The notes under the pieces: generated by a model | Databases searched by the model: none | What the model saw: only the letters and a program-made list of their open reading frames with translations | Told to the model about the DNA's origin: nothing | DNA from: Pseudomonas sp. AL03 | Lineage (GTDB): Bacteria; Pseudomonadota; Gammaproteobacteria; Pseudomonadales; Pseudomonadaceae | Length of the DNA stretch: 64,000 nucleotides | Assembly: GCF_029960815.1 (NCBI RefSeq) | Contig: NZ_JASBRE010000019.1 | Location: forward strand, 1-64,000 | Reading direction: 5' to 3' | Translations under genes and position numbers: made by a program | Shown: in pieces, positions 51,476 through 61,603 of the stretch | Layout: every line of letters begins with the position of its first letter | Position numbering within the stretch: position 1 is the stretch's first letter

Positions 51476-52412
51476 ACGGCAGCGGAAGGCCATTCAACGA
51501 TTGCGCACTGCCGGCCTGCTCAGCCATCAGCCAGTCCACAAACTGTTGAATCAGCGCACCACGCCGTTTTCGCTGGGGCAGGACCACGTAATAGCCGAGC
51601 CTGGAGATAACCGTTTGCGCAATCGGTCGGCACAACAATCCCTGCGCCAGCAAGTTATCCACAAGGTGTCGCCAGCCAATCGCCACGCCTTGGCCGCCAA
51701 TCGCCGCTTGAATCAGCAGCGTGTAATTGTCGAAGCGCAATTGCCCGGGCGCGGGTGCCGAAGCAATCCCCAACTCCCGAAACACGCCGCTCCAGTCGAA
51801 CCAGTTGCTGCTGTTCTCACCTCGAAGGTGCAGCAGCGGGAATTCCAGAAGTGACTGGACCGGCAAGGGCAGGGCGCGGTCCTTCAGCAACAGTGGGCTG
51901 CACACCGGAAATACTTCTTCGCTGAACAACCAATGGCTTTCACCCTGCTTGAATCGACCATCACCAAACAACACCGCCACATCGATATCGGTGCGCAGCA
52001 TGTTGAGGCTGCGTTCGCTGGTGACCAGGCTGACGTCCACTTGAGGATTGGCGGCATGAAAGCGGTGCAGGCGCGGCATGAGCCAATACGCGGCGAAGGC
52101 GAAATCGGTGGCCACTTGCAACACTTCATGTTGGTTCTGTGCACTGATCGCGCTCAATCCTGCGTCGATGTTCTGCAATCCAAGCTGAACCTGCTCGAAC
52201 AGAATCGTCCCGGGCTCGGTCAGTTCAATGCCGCGATAGATGCGATCAAACAGCCGCGTCCCCAACTGTTCTTCCAACCGTTTGATCTGCTGGCTGATGG
52301 CCGGTTGCGTGGTGCCAAGTTCCACCGCAGCTGCGGTGAAGCTGCGCTGACGGGCCGCCGCTTCAAAGGCGCGAAGCAAATCCAGAGACAAATCACCAAG
52401 GGCGTAATACAT
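51462..52412 (-). CDS. LysR-type regulator of choline-O-sulfate use
   Basis: 316 residues: winged-helix domain (about 5-65; AARQRSFTAAAVELGTTQPAISQQIKRLEEQLGTRLF) followed by a ligand-binding domain. Divergent from betC, the usual layout for the choline-sulfate-utilisation regulators. A palindrome of LysR type overlaps its start codon and probably mediates autoregulation. Inducer is likely choline-O-sulfate or choline (inference). Confidence 0.92.
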   Translation of the reverse strand: MYYALGDLSLDLLRAFEAAARQRSFTAAAVELGTTQPAISQQIKRLEEQLGTRLFDRIYRGIELTEPGTILFEQVQLGLQNIDAGLSAISAQNQHEVLQVATDFAFAAYWLMPRLHRFHAANPQVDVSLVTSERSLNMLRTDIDVAVLFGDGRFKQGESHWLFSEEVFPVCSPLLLKDRALPLPVQSLLEFPLLHLRGENSSNWFDWSGVFRELGIASAPAPGQLRFDNYTLLIQAAIGGQGVAIGWRHLVDNLLAQGLLCRPIAQTVISRLGYYVVLPQRKRRGALIQQFVDWLMAEQAGSAQSLNGLPLPSIAV

Positions 52413-52425
52413 AAGCTGTGCTTAT
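52411..52425. promoter_or_regulatory. LysR-type operator overlapping the regulator's start codon
   Basis: ATAAGC-TGT-GCTTAT is a perfect palindrome with the T-N11-A core of LysR sites (T52412, A52424). It overlaps the ATG of the divergent regulator, consistent with negative autoregulation. Confidence 0.6.
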
Positions 52426-52461
52426 CCTAGTCATTGCCGCGCAGGGGCTTTACCACAAAAT

Positions 52462-52476
52462 GCATGGGCTCCATGC
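52462..52476. promoter_or_regulatory. second palindrome in the regulator-betC gap
   Basis: GCATGG-GCT-CCATGC, perfect 6-bp arms, 65 bases before the betC start. Its position suits an activator site for betC, but it lacks a T-N11-A core. Confidence 0.4.
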
Positions 52477-52526
52477 TCGATCGCAGCACTCTCGCATAAA
52501 TATTCACTATGGAATGCCGCGATCAC

Positions 52527-54041
52527 ATGAAGCGCAAGAATATTCTTTTCATCATGGCCGATCAGATGGCCGCGCCAATGTTGCCATTCTACGGCCCTTC
52601 GCCCATCAAACTGCCCAATCTCAGCCGCCTCGCCGCCGAAGGCGTGGTGTTCGACGCGGCTTATTGCAACAGCCCATTGTGCGCGCCGTCGCGTTTTACC
52701 TTGGTCAGCGGTCAGTTGCCGAGCAAGATCGGCGCCTACGACAACGCGGCCGATTTCCCCGCCGATGTACCGACTTATGCCCACTACCTGCGTCGACTCG
52801 GCTACCGCACCGCGCTGTCGGGCAAGATGCATTTCTGTGGCCCGGATCAGCTGCACGGCTATGAAGAACGCCTGACCAGCGACATCTATCCGGCCGATTA
52901 CGGCTGGTCTGTGAACTGGGACGAGCCAGACGTGCGTCCGACCTGGTTCCACAACATGTCATCGGTGCTGCAAGCCGGGCCGTGCGTACGCACCAATCAG
53001 CTGGATTTCGACGAAGAGGTGGTGTTCAAGGCCCAGCAGTATTTGTTCGACCACATTCGTGAGGAGGGCGATCAGCCGTTCTGCCTGACCGTTTCGATGA
53101 CTCACCCACACGACCCGTACACCATTCCCAAGGCCTTCTGGGATATGTATGACGACGCCGACATTCCGTTGCCCGAAACCCCGGCGCAGACCGAACTTGA
53201 TCCACACTCCCAGCGTTTGCTGAAAGTTTACGACCTGTGGGACAAACCACTGCCTGTGGATAAGATTCGCGATGCACGCCGTGCGTACTTCGGTGCGTGC
53301 AGCTATATCGACAGCAACGTCGGCAAACTCCTGCAAACACTCGAGGAAACCGGCTTGATCGACGACACCATCATTGTGTTCTCCGGTGACCACGGCGACA
53401 TGCTTGGCGAGCGTGGGCTCTGGTACAAAATGCACTGGTACGAAATGGCCGCCCGCGTGCCGCTGTTGATCAGTGCGCCGGGGCAGTTCGGGGCTGGCCG
53501 GGTCAGCGCGGCGGTGTCCACCGCCGATTTGTTGCCAACCTTCGTGGAACTGGCGGGCGGTTCGCTGGAACCAGGCCTGCCGCTGGATGGCCGCTCACTG
53601 GTCTCGCACCTGCAAGGGCAGGGCGGTCATGACGAGGTCTTCGGCGAGTACATGGCTGAAGGCACCATCAGCCCGATGATGATGATTCGCCGTGGCAACT
53701 ACAAATTCATTTACAGCGAAGACGACCCTTGCCTGCTGTTCGACGTACACAACGACCCGCGTGAACAGCAAGAACTCAGTCAATCGCCGCAACATCGGTC
53801 GCTTTTCGATGAATTTCTCGCCGAAGCCCGGGCCAAATGGGATATCCCGGCGATCCACCAACAAGTGCTCGCCAGCCAACGGCGCCGACGTTTTGTCGCC
53901 GAAGCATTAACCATCGGCAAGCTGAAGAGCTGGGATCACCAGCCGCTGGTGGACGCCAGTCAGCAGTACATGCGCAACCACATCGACCTCGACGATCTGG
54001 AGCGTAAAGCACGTTATCCACAACCCTGCCAAAACCAATAA
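52527..54041 (+). CDS. betC: choline-sulfatase BetC
   Basis: Hydrolyses choline-O-sulfate to choline and sulfate. 504 residues of the type I sulfatase family. The modified active-site Cys is in NSPLCAPSRFTLVSGQ (CxPSR, formylglycine signature) near residue 52; other metal residues are in MADQMAAP and VFSGDHGDMLGERG near 290. No signal peptide, so cytoplasmic as for known BetC. The ATG at 52527 (MKRKNILFIMADQ) was chosen; an in-frame ATG at 52509 has no ribosome-binding site. A formylglycine-generating enzyme is not encoded in the window. Confidence 0.94.
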   Translation: MKRKNILFIMADQMAAPMLPFYGPSPIKLPNLSRLAAEGVVFDAAYCNSPLCAPSRFTLVSGQLPSKIGAYDNAADFPADVPTYAHYLRRLGYRTALSGKMHFCGPDQLHGYEERLTSDIYPADYGWSVNWDEPDVRPTWFHNMSSVLQAGPCVRTNQLDFDEEVVFKAQQYLFDHIREEGDQPFCLTVSMTHPHDPYTIPKAFWDMYDDADIPLPETPAQTELDPHSQRLLKVYDLWDKPLPVDKIRDARRAYFGACSYIDSNVGKLLQTLEETGLIDDTIIVFSGDHGDMLGERGLWYKMHWYEMAARVPLLISAPGQFGAGRVSAAVSTADLLPTFVELAGGSLEPGLPLDGRSLVSHLQGQGGHDEVFGEYMAEGTISPMMMIRRGNYKFIYSEDDPCLLFDVHNDPREQQELSQSPQHRSLFDEFLAEARAKWDIPAIHQQVLASQRRRRFVAEALTIGKLKSWDHQPLVDASQQYMRNHIDLDDLERKARYPQPCQNQ

Positions 54042-54057
54042 TGTTAAGGGAAATGCC

Positions 54058-54978
54058 ATGCGTAAGTTATCCACAGCAGTGACGGTCGGGCTTCTGGCTC
54101 TGGGCAGTGCATCGGCGTATGCCGATCAGAGTTGCGAGACGGTAAAAATGGCCGACCCTGGCTGGAGCGATATTGCCGCGACCAACGCCATCACCGGGTT
54201 TCTGCTGGACGGCATGGGCTACAAGGCCAAAGTCGACACGCTTGCCGTGCCGATTACCTTTGGCGGGCTCAAGGACGGCCAGGTCGATGTGTTTCTGGGT
54301 AACTGGATGCCGGCGCAACAGGGTTTCTATGACAAATTCGTGGCCACCGGTGACGTCACGCAACTGGCGAAAAATCTCGATGGCACCGAATTCACGCTCG
54401 CCGTCCCGGACTACGTCTGGGACGCGGGTGTGCATAACTTTGCCGACCTGAACAAATATGCCGACAAGTTCGACAAGAAGATCTACGGCATCGGCTCCGG
54501 CGCTCCCGCCAACATCTCCTTGCAAGAAATCATCAAGAAGAACGACTTCGACATGGGCCAGTGGAAACTGGTCGAGTCCAGCGAGCAGGCGATGCTGGCG
54601 GAAGTGTCTCGTGCGGTGAAAAAGCAGAAGTTCGTGACCTTCCTCGGCTGGACCCCGCACCCGATGAACGTGCAGCTGAAAATGCATTACCTCAAGGGCG
54701 GCGAGAAGTATTTCGGCGACACCGGCAGCGTTCATACGCTCACCCGCAAAGGTTATGCACAGGCCTGCCCGAACGTCGGCAAGCTGCTCACCAACCTGAG
54801 TTTCACGCAGGAGATGGAGAACAGCATCATGGCCGACGTGGTGAACAAGAAGGTCAGCAATGCTGATGCGGCGAAGGCGTGGATCAAGGCTAATCCGGCG
54901 GTGCTGGACAAATGGCTGGAGGGTGTGAAGACGGTGGATGGGAAGGATGCGTTGCCGGCGGTGAAGGCAAAGCTTTAA
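54058..54978 (+). CDS. choX: choline ABC transporter substrate-binding protein
   Basis: 306 residues, periplasmic, signal peptide ending at ASAYA. It belongs to the OpuAC/ChoX quaternary-amine binding family: VKMADPGWSDIAATNAITGF, VDVFLGNWMPAQQGFYD and VTFLGWTPHPMNVQLKM carry the aromatic residues of the cation box. It starts 16 bases after betC and is surely co-transcribed. No permease or ATPase follows, so it must use transport subunits encoded elsewhere. Confidence 0.93.
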   Translation: MRKLSTAVTVGLLALGSASAYADQSCETVKMADPGWSDIAATNAITGFLLDGMGYKAKVDTLAVPITFGGLKDGQVDVFLGNWMPAQQGFYDKFVATGDVTQLAKNLDGTEFTLAVPDYVWDAGVHNFADLNKYADKFDKKIYGIGSGAPANISLQEIIKKNDFDMGQWKLVESSEQAMLAEVSRAVKKQKFVTFLGWTPHPMNVQLKMHYLKGGEKYFGDTGSVHTLTRKGYAQACPNVGKLLTNLSFTQEMENSIMADVVNKKVSNADAAKAWIKANPAVLDKWLEGVKTVDGKDALPAVKAKL

Positions 54979-54989
54979 CTCTCTCCGCC

Positions 54990-55102
54990 GATCGTTCCCA
55001 CGCTCCGCGTGGGAATGCCGCCATGGACGCTCCGCGTCCGCTTCAAGATGTGACGCGGAGCGTCACGGGATGCATTCCCACGCGGAGCGTGGGAACGATC
55101 AG
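54990..55102. repeat. long inverted repeat, family B, copy 2
   Basis: Outer arms GATCGTTCCCACGCTCCGCG / CGCGGAGCGTGGGAACGATC are perfectly complementary over 20 bases, and an inner pair GACGCTCCGCGTC / GACGCGGAGCGTC is also present. Same element as at 9705-9814. It separates choX from the SulP gene. Confidence 0.88.
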
Positions 55103-55154
55103 CGATCGGTGACTCGTCCTGATACCCTTGCGCAAAACCCACCCGAGAGGACCC

Positions 55155-56723
55155 ATGGCCTTCCCAAGCCGCCATTCGCTCTTCCCCTTCCTCAGCTGGA
55201 TGCCCCGGCAAACCCGCGCCAGCGTCGGTCGTGACCTGATCGTCGGTCTCAGCGGCGCCATTCTCGCGCTGCCGCAATCCATTGCCTACGCGCTGATCGC
55301 CGGTCTCCCACCGGAATACGGTCTGTACGCCGCCATCATCCCGGTGCTGATCGCGTGTCTTTGGGGGTCTTCGTGGCACTTGATCTGCGGTCCTACGGCG
55401 GCGATTTCTATCGTCTTGTACGCCAGCGTCAGTCCTCTAGCCGTTCCTGCGTCAGAGGACTACGTCACCCTGATCCTGTTGCTGACGCTTCTCGCCGGTA
55501 TTTTCCAGTGGCTGCTCGGCTTGCTGCGCTTCGGCGCCCTGGTGAATTTCGTCTCGCACTCGGTGGTCCTGGGTTTCACCCTCGGTGCGGCGGTGGTGAT
55601 TGCCATCGGCCAACTGCCGAATCTGTTGGGGCTGGACTTGCCCAACCAGGCAACAGCGCTGAACAGCTTGATGATGCTGTTCAGTCACCTCGGCGAAGTG
55701 GATAAACCCTCGCTAATGCTGGGCTTGGCGACCGTCGTGGTGGGCGTGGTGTTGAAACTGCTCTTGCCACGCTGGCCGACGCTGTTGATCACCCTGGCGC
55801 TGAGCGGATTGCTGGTCTGGCTCTGGCCATCGATGTTCGGTCATGTGAAGTTGGTCAGCGCGTTTGTCGGGCGGTTGCCGCCCTTCAGCCCGCTGCCACT
55901 GGATCTGGACCTGATTCTGCGCTTGCTACCCAGCGCGGTGGCGGTGGGCATGCTTGGGCTGGTCACCAGTCTGTCGATTGCCCGTTCCTTGTCGGCCCGC
56001 TCACAGCAGTTGCTCGACGCCAATCAGGAAGTCCGCGCCCAAGGTTTATCGAACATGGTCGGTGCGTTTTTTTCCGGGTCGCTGTCAGCCGGTTCCTTCA
56101 CCCGCTCGGGCTTGAGTTATGAAGCAGGTGCCTGTTCGCCGATGGCCGGCGTGTTCTCAGCGTTATGGGTCGCACTGTTCGCCCTCTTCGGCGCGGCGCT
56201 GATCGCGCACATTCCAATCCCGGCCATGGCCGGCAGCATTCTGTTGATCGCCTGGGGACTGGTGGATCATCGCGGCATTCGCGCATTGCTGCGGGTCAGC
56301 CGCGCCGAGTTCCTGGTCATGGTGCTGACCTGTGTCGCCACGCTGTTGCTGGAGTTGCAGACGGCGATCTACGCCGGCGTGCTGGCCTCGTTGTTTTTCT
56401 ACCTCAAGCGCACCTCGCAACCGCGGGTCCAACATTGGCGCGATGGGGATGAAGACATTCTGCGGGTCGGCGGCTCGATCTTTTTCGGCGCCAGCCATTA
56501 CCTGCAAGTACGCCTGCAACGGATGCACGGCGCGCGCGTGGTGATCGAGGCGCAACAGATCAACTTCATCGACTACTCGGGCGTGGAAATGCTGCACCAG
56601 GAAGCGCGGCGACTACTGCGCCAGGATCGCAGCCTGACCCTGCGACGGGCAAGGCCGCAGGTAGTAGAAGAATTGAGAAAGCTGGAAGGGGCAGAGAAAT
56701 GCCCGATCCGTTTCGAAGATTGA
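55155..56723 (+). CDS. SulP family sulfate permease
   Basis: 522 residues, 10-12 helices and a C-terminal STAS domain (about 415-515; QINFIDYSGVEMLHQEARRLL). The family signature is GLPPEYGLYAAIIP near residue 50, and LSAGSFTRSGLSYEAGACSPMAG follows in the second half. Start at 55155 with GAGAGG upstream. Probably sulfate or another anion; it lies 176 bases after choX, so it may handle sulfate released by BetC, but a repeat separates them. Confidence 0.9.
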   Translation: MAFPSRHSLFPFLSWMPRQTRASVGRDLIVGLSGAILALPQSIAYALIAGLPPEYGLYAAIIPVLIACLWGSSWHLICGPTAAISIVLYASVSPLAVPASEDYVTLILLLTLLAGIFQWLLGLLRFGALVNFVSHSVVLGFTLGAAVVIAIGQLPNLLGLDLPNQATALNSLMMLFSHLGEVDKPSLMLGLATVVVGVVLKLLLPRWPTLLITLALSGLLVWLWPSMFGHVKLVSAFVGRLPPFSPLPLDLDLILRLLPSAVAVGMLGLVTSLSIARSLSARSQQLLDANQEVRAQGLSNMVGAFFSGSLSAGSFTRSGLSYEAGACSPMAGVFSALWVALFALFGAALIAHIPIPAMAGSILLIAWGLVDHRGIRALLRVSRAEFLVMVLTCVATLLLELQTAIYAGVLASLFFYLKRTSQPRVQHWRDGDEDILRVGGSIFFGASHYLQVRLQRMHGARVVIEAQQINFIDYSGVEMLHQEARRLLRQDRSLTLRRARPQVVEELRKLEGAEKCPIRFED

Positions 56724-56733
56724 AATACCGTCT

Positions 56734-56812
56734 CCTGTAGGAGCGAGGCTTGCCCGCGAAGCTTTTGGCATACTCGAGGACGCCTTCGCGGGCAAGCCTC
56801 GCTCCTACAAGG
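56734..56812. repeat. REP pair, family A
   Basis: TGTAGGAGCGAGGCTTGCCCGCGAAG and its inverse CTTCGCGGGCAAGCCTCGCTCCTACA, spacer about 27 bases. Located between the convergent SulP and aroE stops; both copies are intact. Confidence 0.92.
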
Positions 56813-56813
56813 G

Positions 56814-57635
56814 TTACGCGGCTAGCTGCCGGCGGAGTTCTGCCAGCACCGTTGCCGTGTCCGGGCGCACGCCGCGCCACAGGAAGAAAGCTTCTGCCGC
56901 TTGTTCGGCGAGCATCCCCAAGCCATCCATCGACACCGCCGCGCCATGTTCACTGGCCCAACGGCAGAACGAGGTCGGCTCCTTGCCGTACATCATGTCG
57001 TAGCACACCGTTTTGCCCGGCTCGATCAAACTGCTGGCAATCGGCGGTACTTCGCCTGACAGACTGGCGGACGTCGCGTTGATGATCAGGTCCACCGATT
57101 CCTTCAACCAATCGAAACTACTGGCCGACACTGGCCCCAGGTCCGCGAACAATTCCGCCAACAGTTCGGCTTTTTCCACCGTGCGGTTGGCGATGACCAC
57201 TGACGCCGGTTGCTCGGCCAGCAAAGGCTCCAGCGCACCGCGCACCGCGCCACCAGCACCGAGCAGCAGGATGCGTTTGCCCTTGAGGCTGAAACCGGCG
57301 TTAACCGTCAGATCCCGCACCAGTCCGGCGCCATCGGTGTTGTCGCCCAACAGGCTGCCATCAGCCAGTTTGCTCAGGGTGTTCACCGCACCGGCGCGTT
57401 GCGCCCGCGCCGTCAGACTGTTCGCCAGACGATAGGCCTCTTCCTTGAACGGTACCGTGACATTCGCCCCGCGCCCTTCGAGGAAAAACGTCCGGGCGCA
57501 CGTGGAAAAATCGTCGAGGGGCGCCAGCAACGTGCTGTAGTCGAGTTTTTGAGCCGTCTGCTCGGCGAACAGACGGTGGATCAGCGGCGACTTGCTGTGG
57601 CCAATCGGGTTACCGAATACGACGTAACGGTCCAT
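56814..57635 (-). CDS. aroE: shikimate dehydrogenase AroE
   Basis: NADPH-dependent reduction of 3-dehydroshikimate in aromatic amino acid synthesis. 273 residues. Substrate-binding [16 protein letters not shown] near residue 8 and [10 protein letters not shown] with the catalytic Lys near 65; Rossmann motif [12 protein letters not shown] near 125 and an NRT cofactor motif ([10 protein letters not shown]). Downstream of hemF, gap 13 bases, so one operon. Confidence 0.96.
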   Translation of the reverse strand: MDRYVVFGNPIGHSKSPLIHRLFAEQTAQKLDYSTLLAPLDDFSTCARTFFLEGRGANVTVPFKEEAYRLANSLTARAQRAGAVNTLSKLADGSLLGDNTDGAGLVRDLTVNAGFSLKGKRILLLGAGGAVRGALEPLLAEQPASVVIANRTVEKAELLAELFADLGPVSASSFDWLKESVDLIINATSASLSGEVPPIASSLIEPGKTVCYDMMYGKEPTSFCRWASEHGAAVSMDGLGMLAEQAAEAFFLWRGVRPDTATVLAELRRQLAA

Positions 57636-57648
57636 CAGAATTCCTCGT

Positions 57649-58587
<939 letters not shown>

Positions 58588-58655
58588 CTACGCGGCGCTT
58601 AACGGCCGGCGGCAAATTGCTGCGTAGGATAACACTGCACCTTGCTCCGTCGCAG

Positions 58656-58669
58656 TTGACGAAGATCAA
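58656..58669. promoter_or_regulatory. Anr/FNR-type box in the hemF-qor gap
   Basis: TTGAC-GAAG-ATCAA matches TTGAT-N4-ATCAA at 9 of 10 positions. On the minus strand a -10-like TATCCT (58631-58626) would put a hemF start near 58619, about 43 bases from the box centre, the usual distance for activation by Anr. Confidence 0.65.
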
Positions 58670-58734
58670 GCATGGGAGTTCGATAGGGCGCTTCGCGCTA
58701 CAACTCTAGTAGCTAAGACCCAAGGAGTAGGCAG

Positions 58735-59712
58735 ATGGCTAAGCGTATCCAGTTCCGCGCCCATGGCGGCCCTGAAGTGCTCGAGTATGTCGATTACCAA
58801 CCCGCCGAGCCCGGCCCGCAGCAGGTTCGCGTGGCTAACAAGGCCATCGGCCTGAATTTCATCGACACCTATTACCGCAGTGGCCTCTATGCACCGCCAG
58901 CCTTGCCGTCGGGCGTGGGCGCGGAAGGTGCGGGTGTGGTCGAGGCGGTGGGCAGTGAAGTCACCCGGTTCAAGGTCGGTGATCGCGTGGCTTACGGCAG
59001 CGGCCCACTGGGCGCCTACAGCGACGTTCACGTCTTGCCGGAGGCCAATCTGGTGCACCTGCCGGACGCGATCAGCTTCGAACAGGCTGCCGGGGTAATG
59101 CTCAAGGGCCTTACCGTGCAGTACCTGCTGCGTCAGACGTATGAATTCAAGGGTGGCGAAACCATTCTGTTCCACGCCGCGGCCGGTGGTGTCGGCTCGC
59201 TGGCCTGCCAATGGGCGAAGGCCTTGGGTGTGAAGTTGATCGGCACGGTCAGCTCGCCGGAAAAAGCCGCTTTGGCCAAAGCCAACGGCGCTTGGGCAAC
59301 CATCGACTACAGCCATGAAAACGTCTCACAACGCGTACTGGAATTGACTGACGGCAAAAAAGTCCCGGTGGTGTACGACGGCGTCGGCAAGGACACTTGG
59401 CTGACTTCGCTTGATAGCACGGCGCCTCGCGGTCTGGTGGTGAGCTTTGGCAATGCGTCCGGTGCGGTAGACGGGGTGAACCTGGGGATTCTCTCGGCGA
59501 AGGGTTCACTGTACGTGACCCGCCCGACCCTGGCGACCTACGCCAACAACGCTGAAAACCTGCAACGTATGGCGGATGAACTGTTCGAGATGATCATCAG
59601 CGGGAAGTTGAAGGTGGACATCAGCCAGAAGTATCCATTGGCTGAAGCGGCGAAGGCGCAGACCGAGCTGTCGGCGCGGCGTACGACGGGCTCGACTGTT
59701 TTGTTGCCTTGA
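58735..59712 (+). CDS. qor: NADPH:quinone reductase (Qor, zinc-free MDR family)
   Basis: 325 residues of the medium-chain reductase family without zinc ligands. Landmarks: GPEVLEYVDYQPAEPGPQQV near the start, GLNFIDTYYRSGLY near 40, GVGAEGAGVVEAVG, and the cofactor loop HAAAGGVGSLACQWAKALG near 150. ATG with CAAGGAGTAGG upstream. Divergent from hemF, a layout also present in P. aeruginosa. Confidence 0.95.
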   Translation: MAKRIQFRAHGGPEVLEYVDYQPAEPGPQQVRVANKAIGLNFIDTYYRSGLYAPPALPSGVGAEGAGVVEAVGSEVTRFKVGDRVAYGSGPLGAYSDVHVLPEANLVHLPDAISFEQAAGVMLKGLTVQYLLRQTYEFKGGETILFHAAAGGVGSLACQWAKALGVKLIGTVSSPEKAALAKANGAWATIDYSHENVSQRVLELTDGKKVPVVYDGVGKDTWLTSLDSTAPRGLVVSFGNASGAVDGVNLGILSAKGSLYVTRPTLATYANNAENLQRMADELFEMIISGKLKVDISQKYPLAEAAKAQTELSARRTTGSTVLLP

Positions 59713-59716
59713 GGGC

Positions 59717-59790
59717 CTCTTCGCGAGCAAGCCTCGCTCCTTCAGGGGATCGCGTACTACCTGTAGGAGCGAGGCTTGCCCGCGAAGAAC
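59717..59790. repeat. REP pair, family A
   Basis: TCTTCGCGAGCAAGCCTCGCTCC and GGAGCGAGGCTTGCCCGCGAAG facing each other, spacer about 25 bases. Between the convergent qor and tsaC stops. Confidence 0.88.
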
Positions 59791-59801
59791 GATGACCGGT
59801 C

Positions 59802-60359
59802 CTAATCCGGGCGCACAACCTTGCCGGTCGCCAGATCGCGGATCACGCTCGGGTTCTTGCGCCCACCCAGATTCCCACCCAACACGTAATCCACCTGCCC
59901 ACGGAAATACTGCTCGACGCGAATCCGCGTCCGCGCCGCCGGTTGGCCCTGCGGGTTGGCCGACGTCGAAACCAACGGCCCGACCACCGCGCACAAATCC
60001 CGCACCAACGGGTGATCGCTGACCCGCAGCGCCACCGTTTCATGCACGCCGGTAATCCACTGCGGCAACATATTCTGATGCGGCACCAGCCAGGTATTCG
60101 GCCCCGGCCAGGTGCTGGCCATGCGGTCCATCCACAGTTCAGGGAAGTCTTCGAAGAGGAAGTCGAACTGACGAATGTTGTCGGCCACCAGAATCAACCC
60201 TTTTTCCACCGACCGACCCTTGATCGCCAGCAGACGATAGACCGCTTCTTCGTCCCACGGGTCGCAACCCAGGCCCCAGACAGCTTCGGTTGGGTAGGCA
60301 ATCACCGCCCCTGCGCGAATTGCTCGTGCGGCTTGTTGCACACGCCAACTGTTGACCAT
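59802..60359 (-). CDS. tsaC: threonylcarbamoyl-AMP synthase TsaC
   Basis: Makes threonylcarbamoyl-AMP for the t6A modification of tRNAs at position 37. 185 residues of the Sua5/YciO/YrdC family: [21 protein letters not shown] near residue 17, and the [13 protein letters not shown] and [11 protein letters not shown] loops of the ATP/threonine site. Length fits the short TsaC form. Strong ribosome-binding site (GGAGAG). Downstream of dprA. Confidence 0.95.
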   Translation of the reverse strand: MVNSWRVQQAARAIRAGAVIAYPTEAVWGLGCDPWDEEAVYRLLAIKGRSVEKGLILVADNIRQFDFLFEDFPELWMDRMASTWPGPNTWLVPHQNMLPQWITGVHETVALRVSDHPLVRDLCAVVGPLVSTSANPQGQPAARTRIRVEQYFRGQVDYVLGGNLGGRKNPSVIRDLATGKVVRPD

Positions 60360-60415
60360 GAAAAAAACTCTCCGGAATAGGGCTCTGCGCAGTTTACCGA
60401 TCTTCCTTATAAAAC

Positions 60416-61522
60416 CTAGCTCACCCGCGCAAACCAGCGTCCGTTTTCGCAGACCGCACGGCCGTCCATTTCCAGCTCCGTCAGCGCTGCCAGCACTTTG
60501 GGCAAGGCCCAGCCGCTGGTGACGGACAGCGCTTCACTGGTATGGGGCGCCGCGTGAAGCAGCACAAGCAAGGGATGAGTCGCCGCCGCCGAAGGCATCT
60601 CTGTGGATAACGGCAACCGTTGCCAGCCACGCAAGGCTTCGAGGATATGCTCGATGGTTTCCACCAGCACCGCGCCGTCGCGAATCAGCTGATGACACCC
60701 CTTGGCACCAGGGTGGTGGATCGACCCCGGAATCGCATACACCTCACGCCCTTGTTCCGCCGCCAGCCTCGCGGTGATCAACGAACCGCTGGCGACACTC
60801 GCCTCGACCACCAGCACGCCGAGGGATAAACCGCTGATAATTCGATTGCGCCGGGGGAAGTTGCTGGCGCTGGGACCGGCGTCCAGCGGGAACTCCGAAA
60901 TCACCGCGCTGCCCGAGTCGATCATGGCGTCCGCCAGCCGTCGATTGCGCTGTGGATAAAACTTTTCAAGTCCCGTGCCAAGTACACCGACCGTTCGCCC
61001 GCCCACGTCCAAAGCGGCTTGATGCGCGGCAGCATCAATCCCCAGCGCCAAACCGCTGGTAATGACAAAACCGGCGCCAGCCAAACTACGGGAAAAAGCG
61101 GCGGCAGTATCCATGCCCGGCCGCGAGGCGCGACGACTACCGACCATCGCCAGCTGCGGTTCTTCCAGAATGCCCGGATCGCCGGCAACGAATAACAGTG
61201 GCGGCGCATCACTGATTTCCGCCAGCAGCGCCGGGTAGTCAGGTTGGTCCCACATCAGTAAATGCTGGCCCGGGCGCTCTAACCAGGCCAATGCGTGACC
61301 CGCACCATCACGGATTTCAGTGGAGCGCCTGGCCTCCGCGCAAGCGAGGGGCAAACCCAGCGAACGCCAGGCACTGGCAGGCGCGCTGATAGCCTTGGAG
61401 GCCGAGCCGAAAGCCTCAAGCAATTTCTTGAAACGCGCTGGGCCGAGCTCCGGTAGTCGATGCAAACGTAAACGAGCTTCCAGTTCCGCAGGGGAAACCG
61501 GTGCAAAATCAGGCAGTGACAT
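60416..61522 (-). CDS. dprA: DNA-processing protein DprA/Smf
   Basis: Loads RecA on incoming single-stranded DNA during transformation. 368 residues: an N-terminal SAM-like helical domain, the Rossmann-type core (about 80-295; [22 protein letters not shown] in part, [32 protein letters not shown]) and a C-terminal winged helix (about 310-365). Order dprA-tsaC as in P. aeruginosa. Confidence 0.95.
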   Translation of the reverse strand: MSLPDFAPVSPAELEARLRLHRLPELGPARFKKLLEAFGSASKAISAPASAWRSLGLPLACAEARRSTEIRDGAGHALAWLERPGQHLLMWDQPDYPALLAEISDAPPLLFVAGDPGILEEPQLAMVGSRRASRPGMDTAAAFSRSLAGAGFVITSGLALGIDAAAHQAALDVGGRTVGVLGTGLEKFYPQRNRRLADAMIDSGSAVISEFPLDAGPSASNFPRRNRIISGLSLGVLVVEASVASGSLITARLAAEQGREVYAIPGSIHHPGAKGCHQLIRDGAVLVETIEHILEALRGWQRLPLSTEMPSAAATHPLLVLLHAAPHTSEALSVTSGWALPKVLAALTELEMDGRAVCENGRWFARVS

Positions 61523-61603
61523 GGATCATCCTTGATCGTTATGAACTCCCGTTCAAACGGGAATAAGCTGTGGATAACTCTGTTGGTAACTTGTGGAGCC
61601 TGC

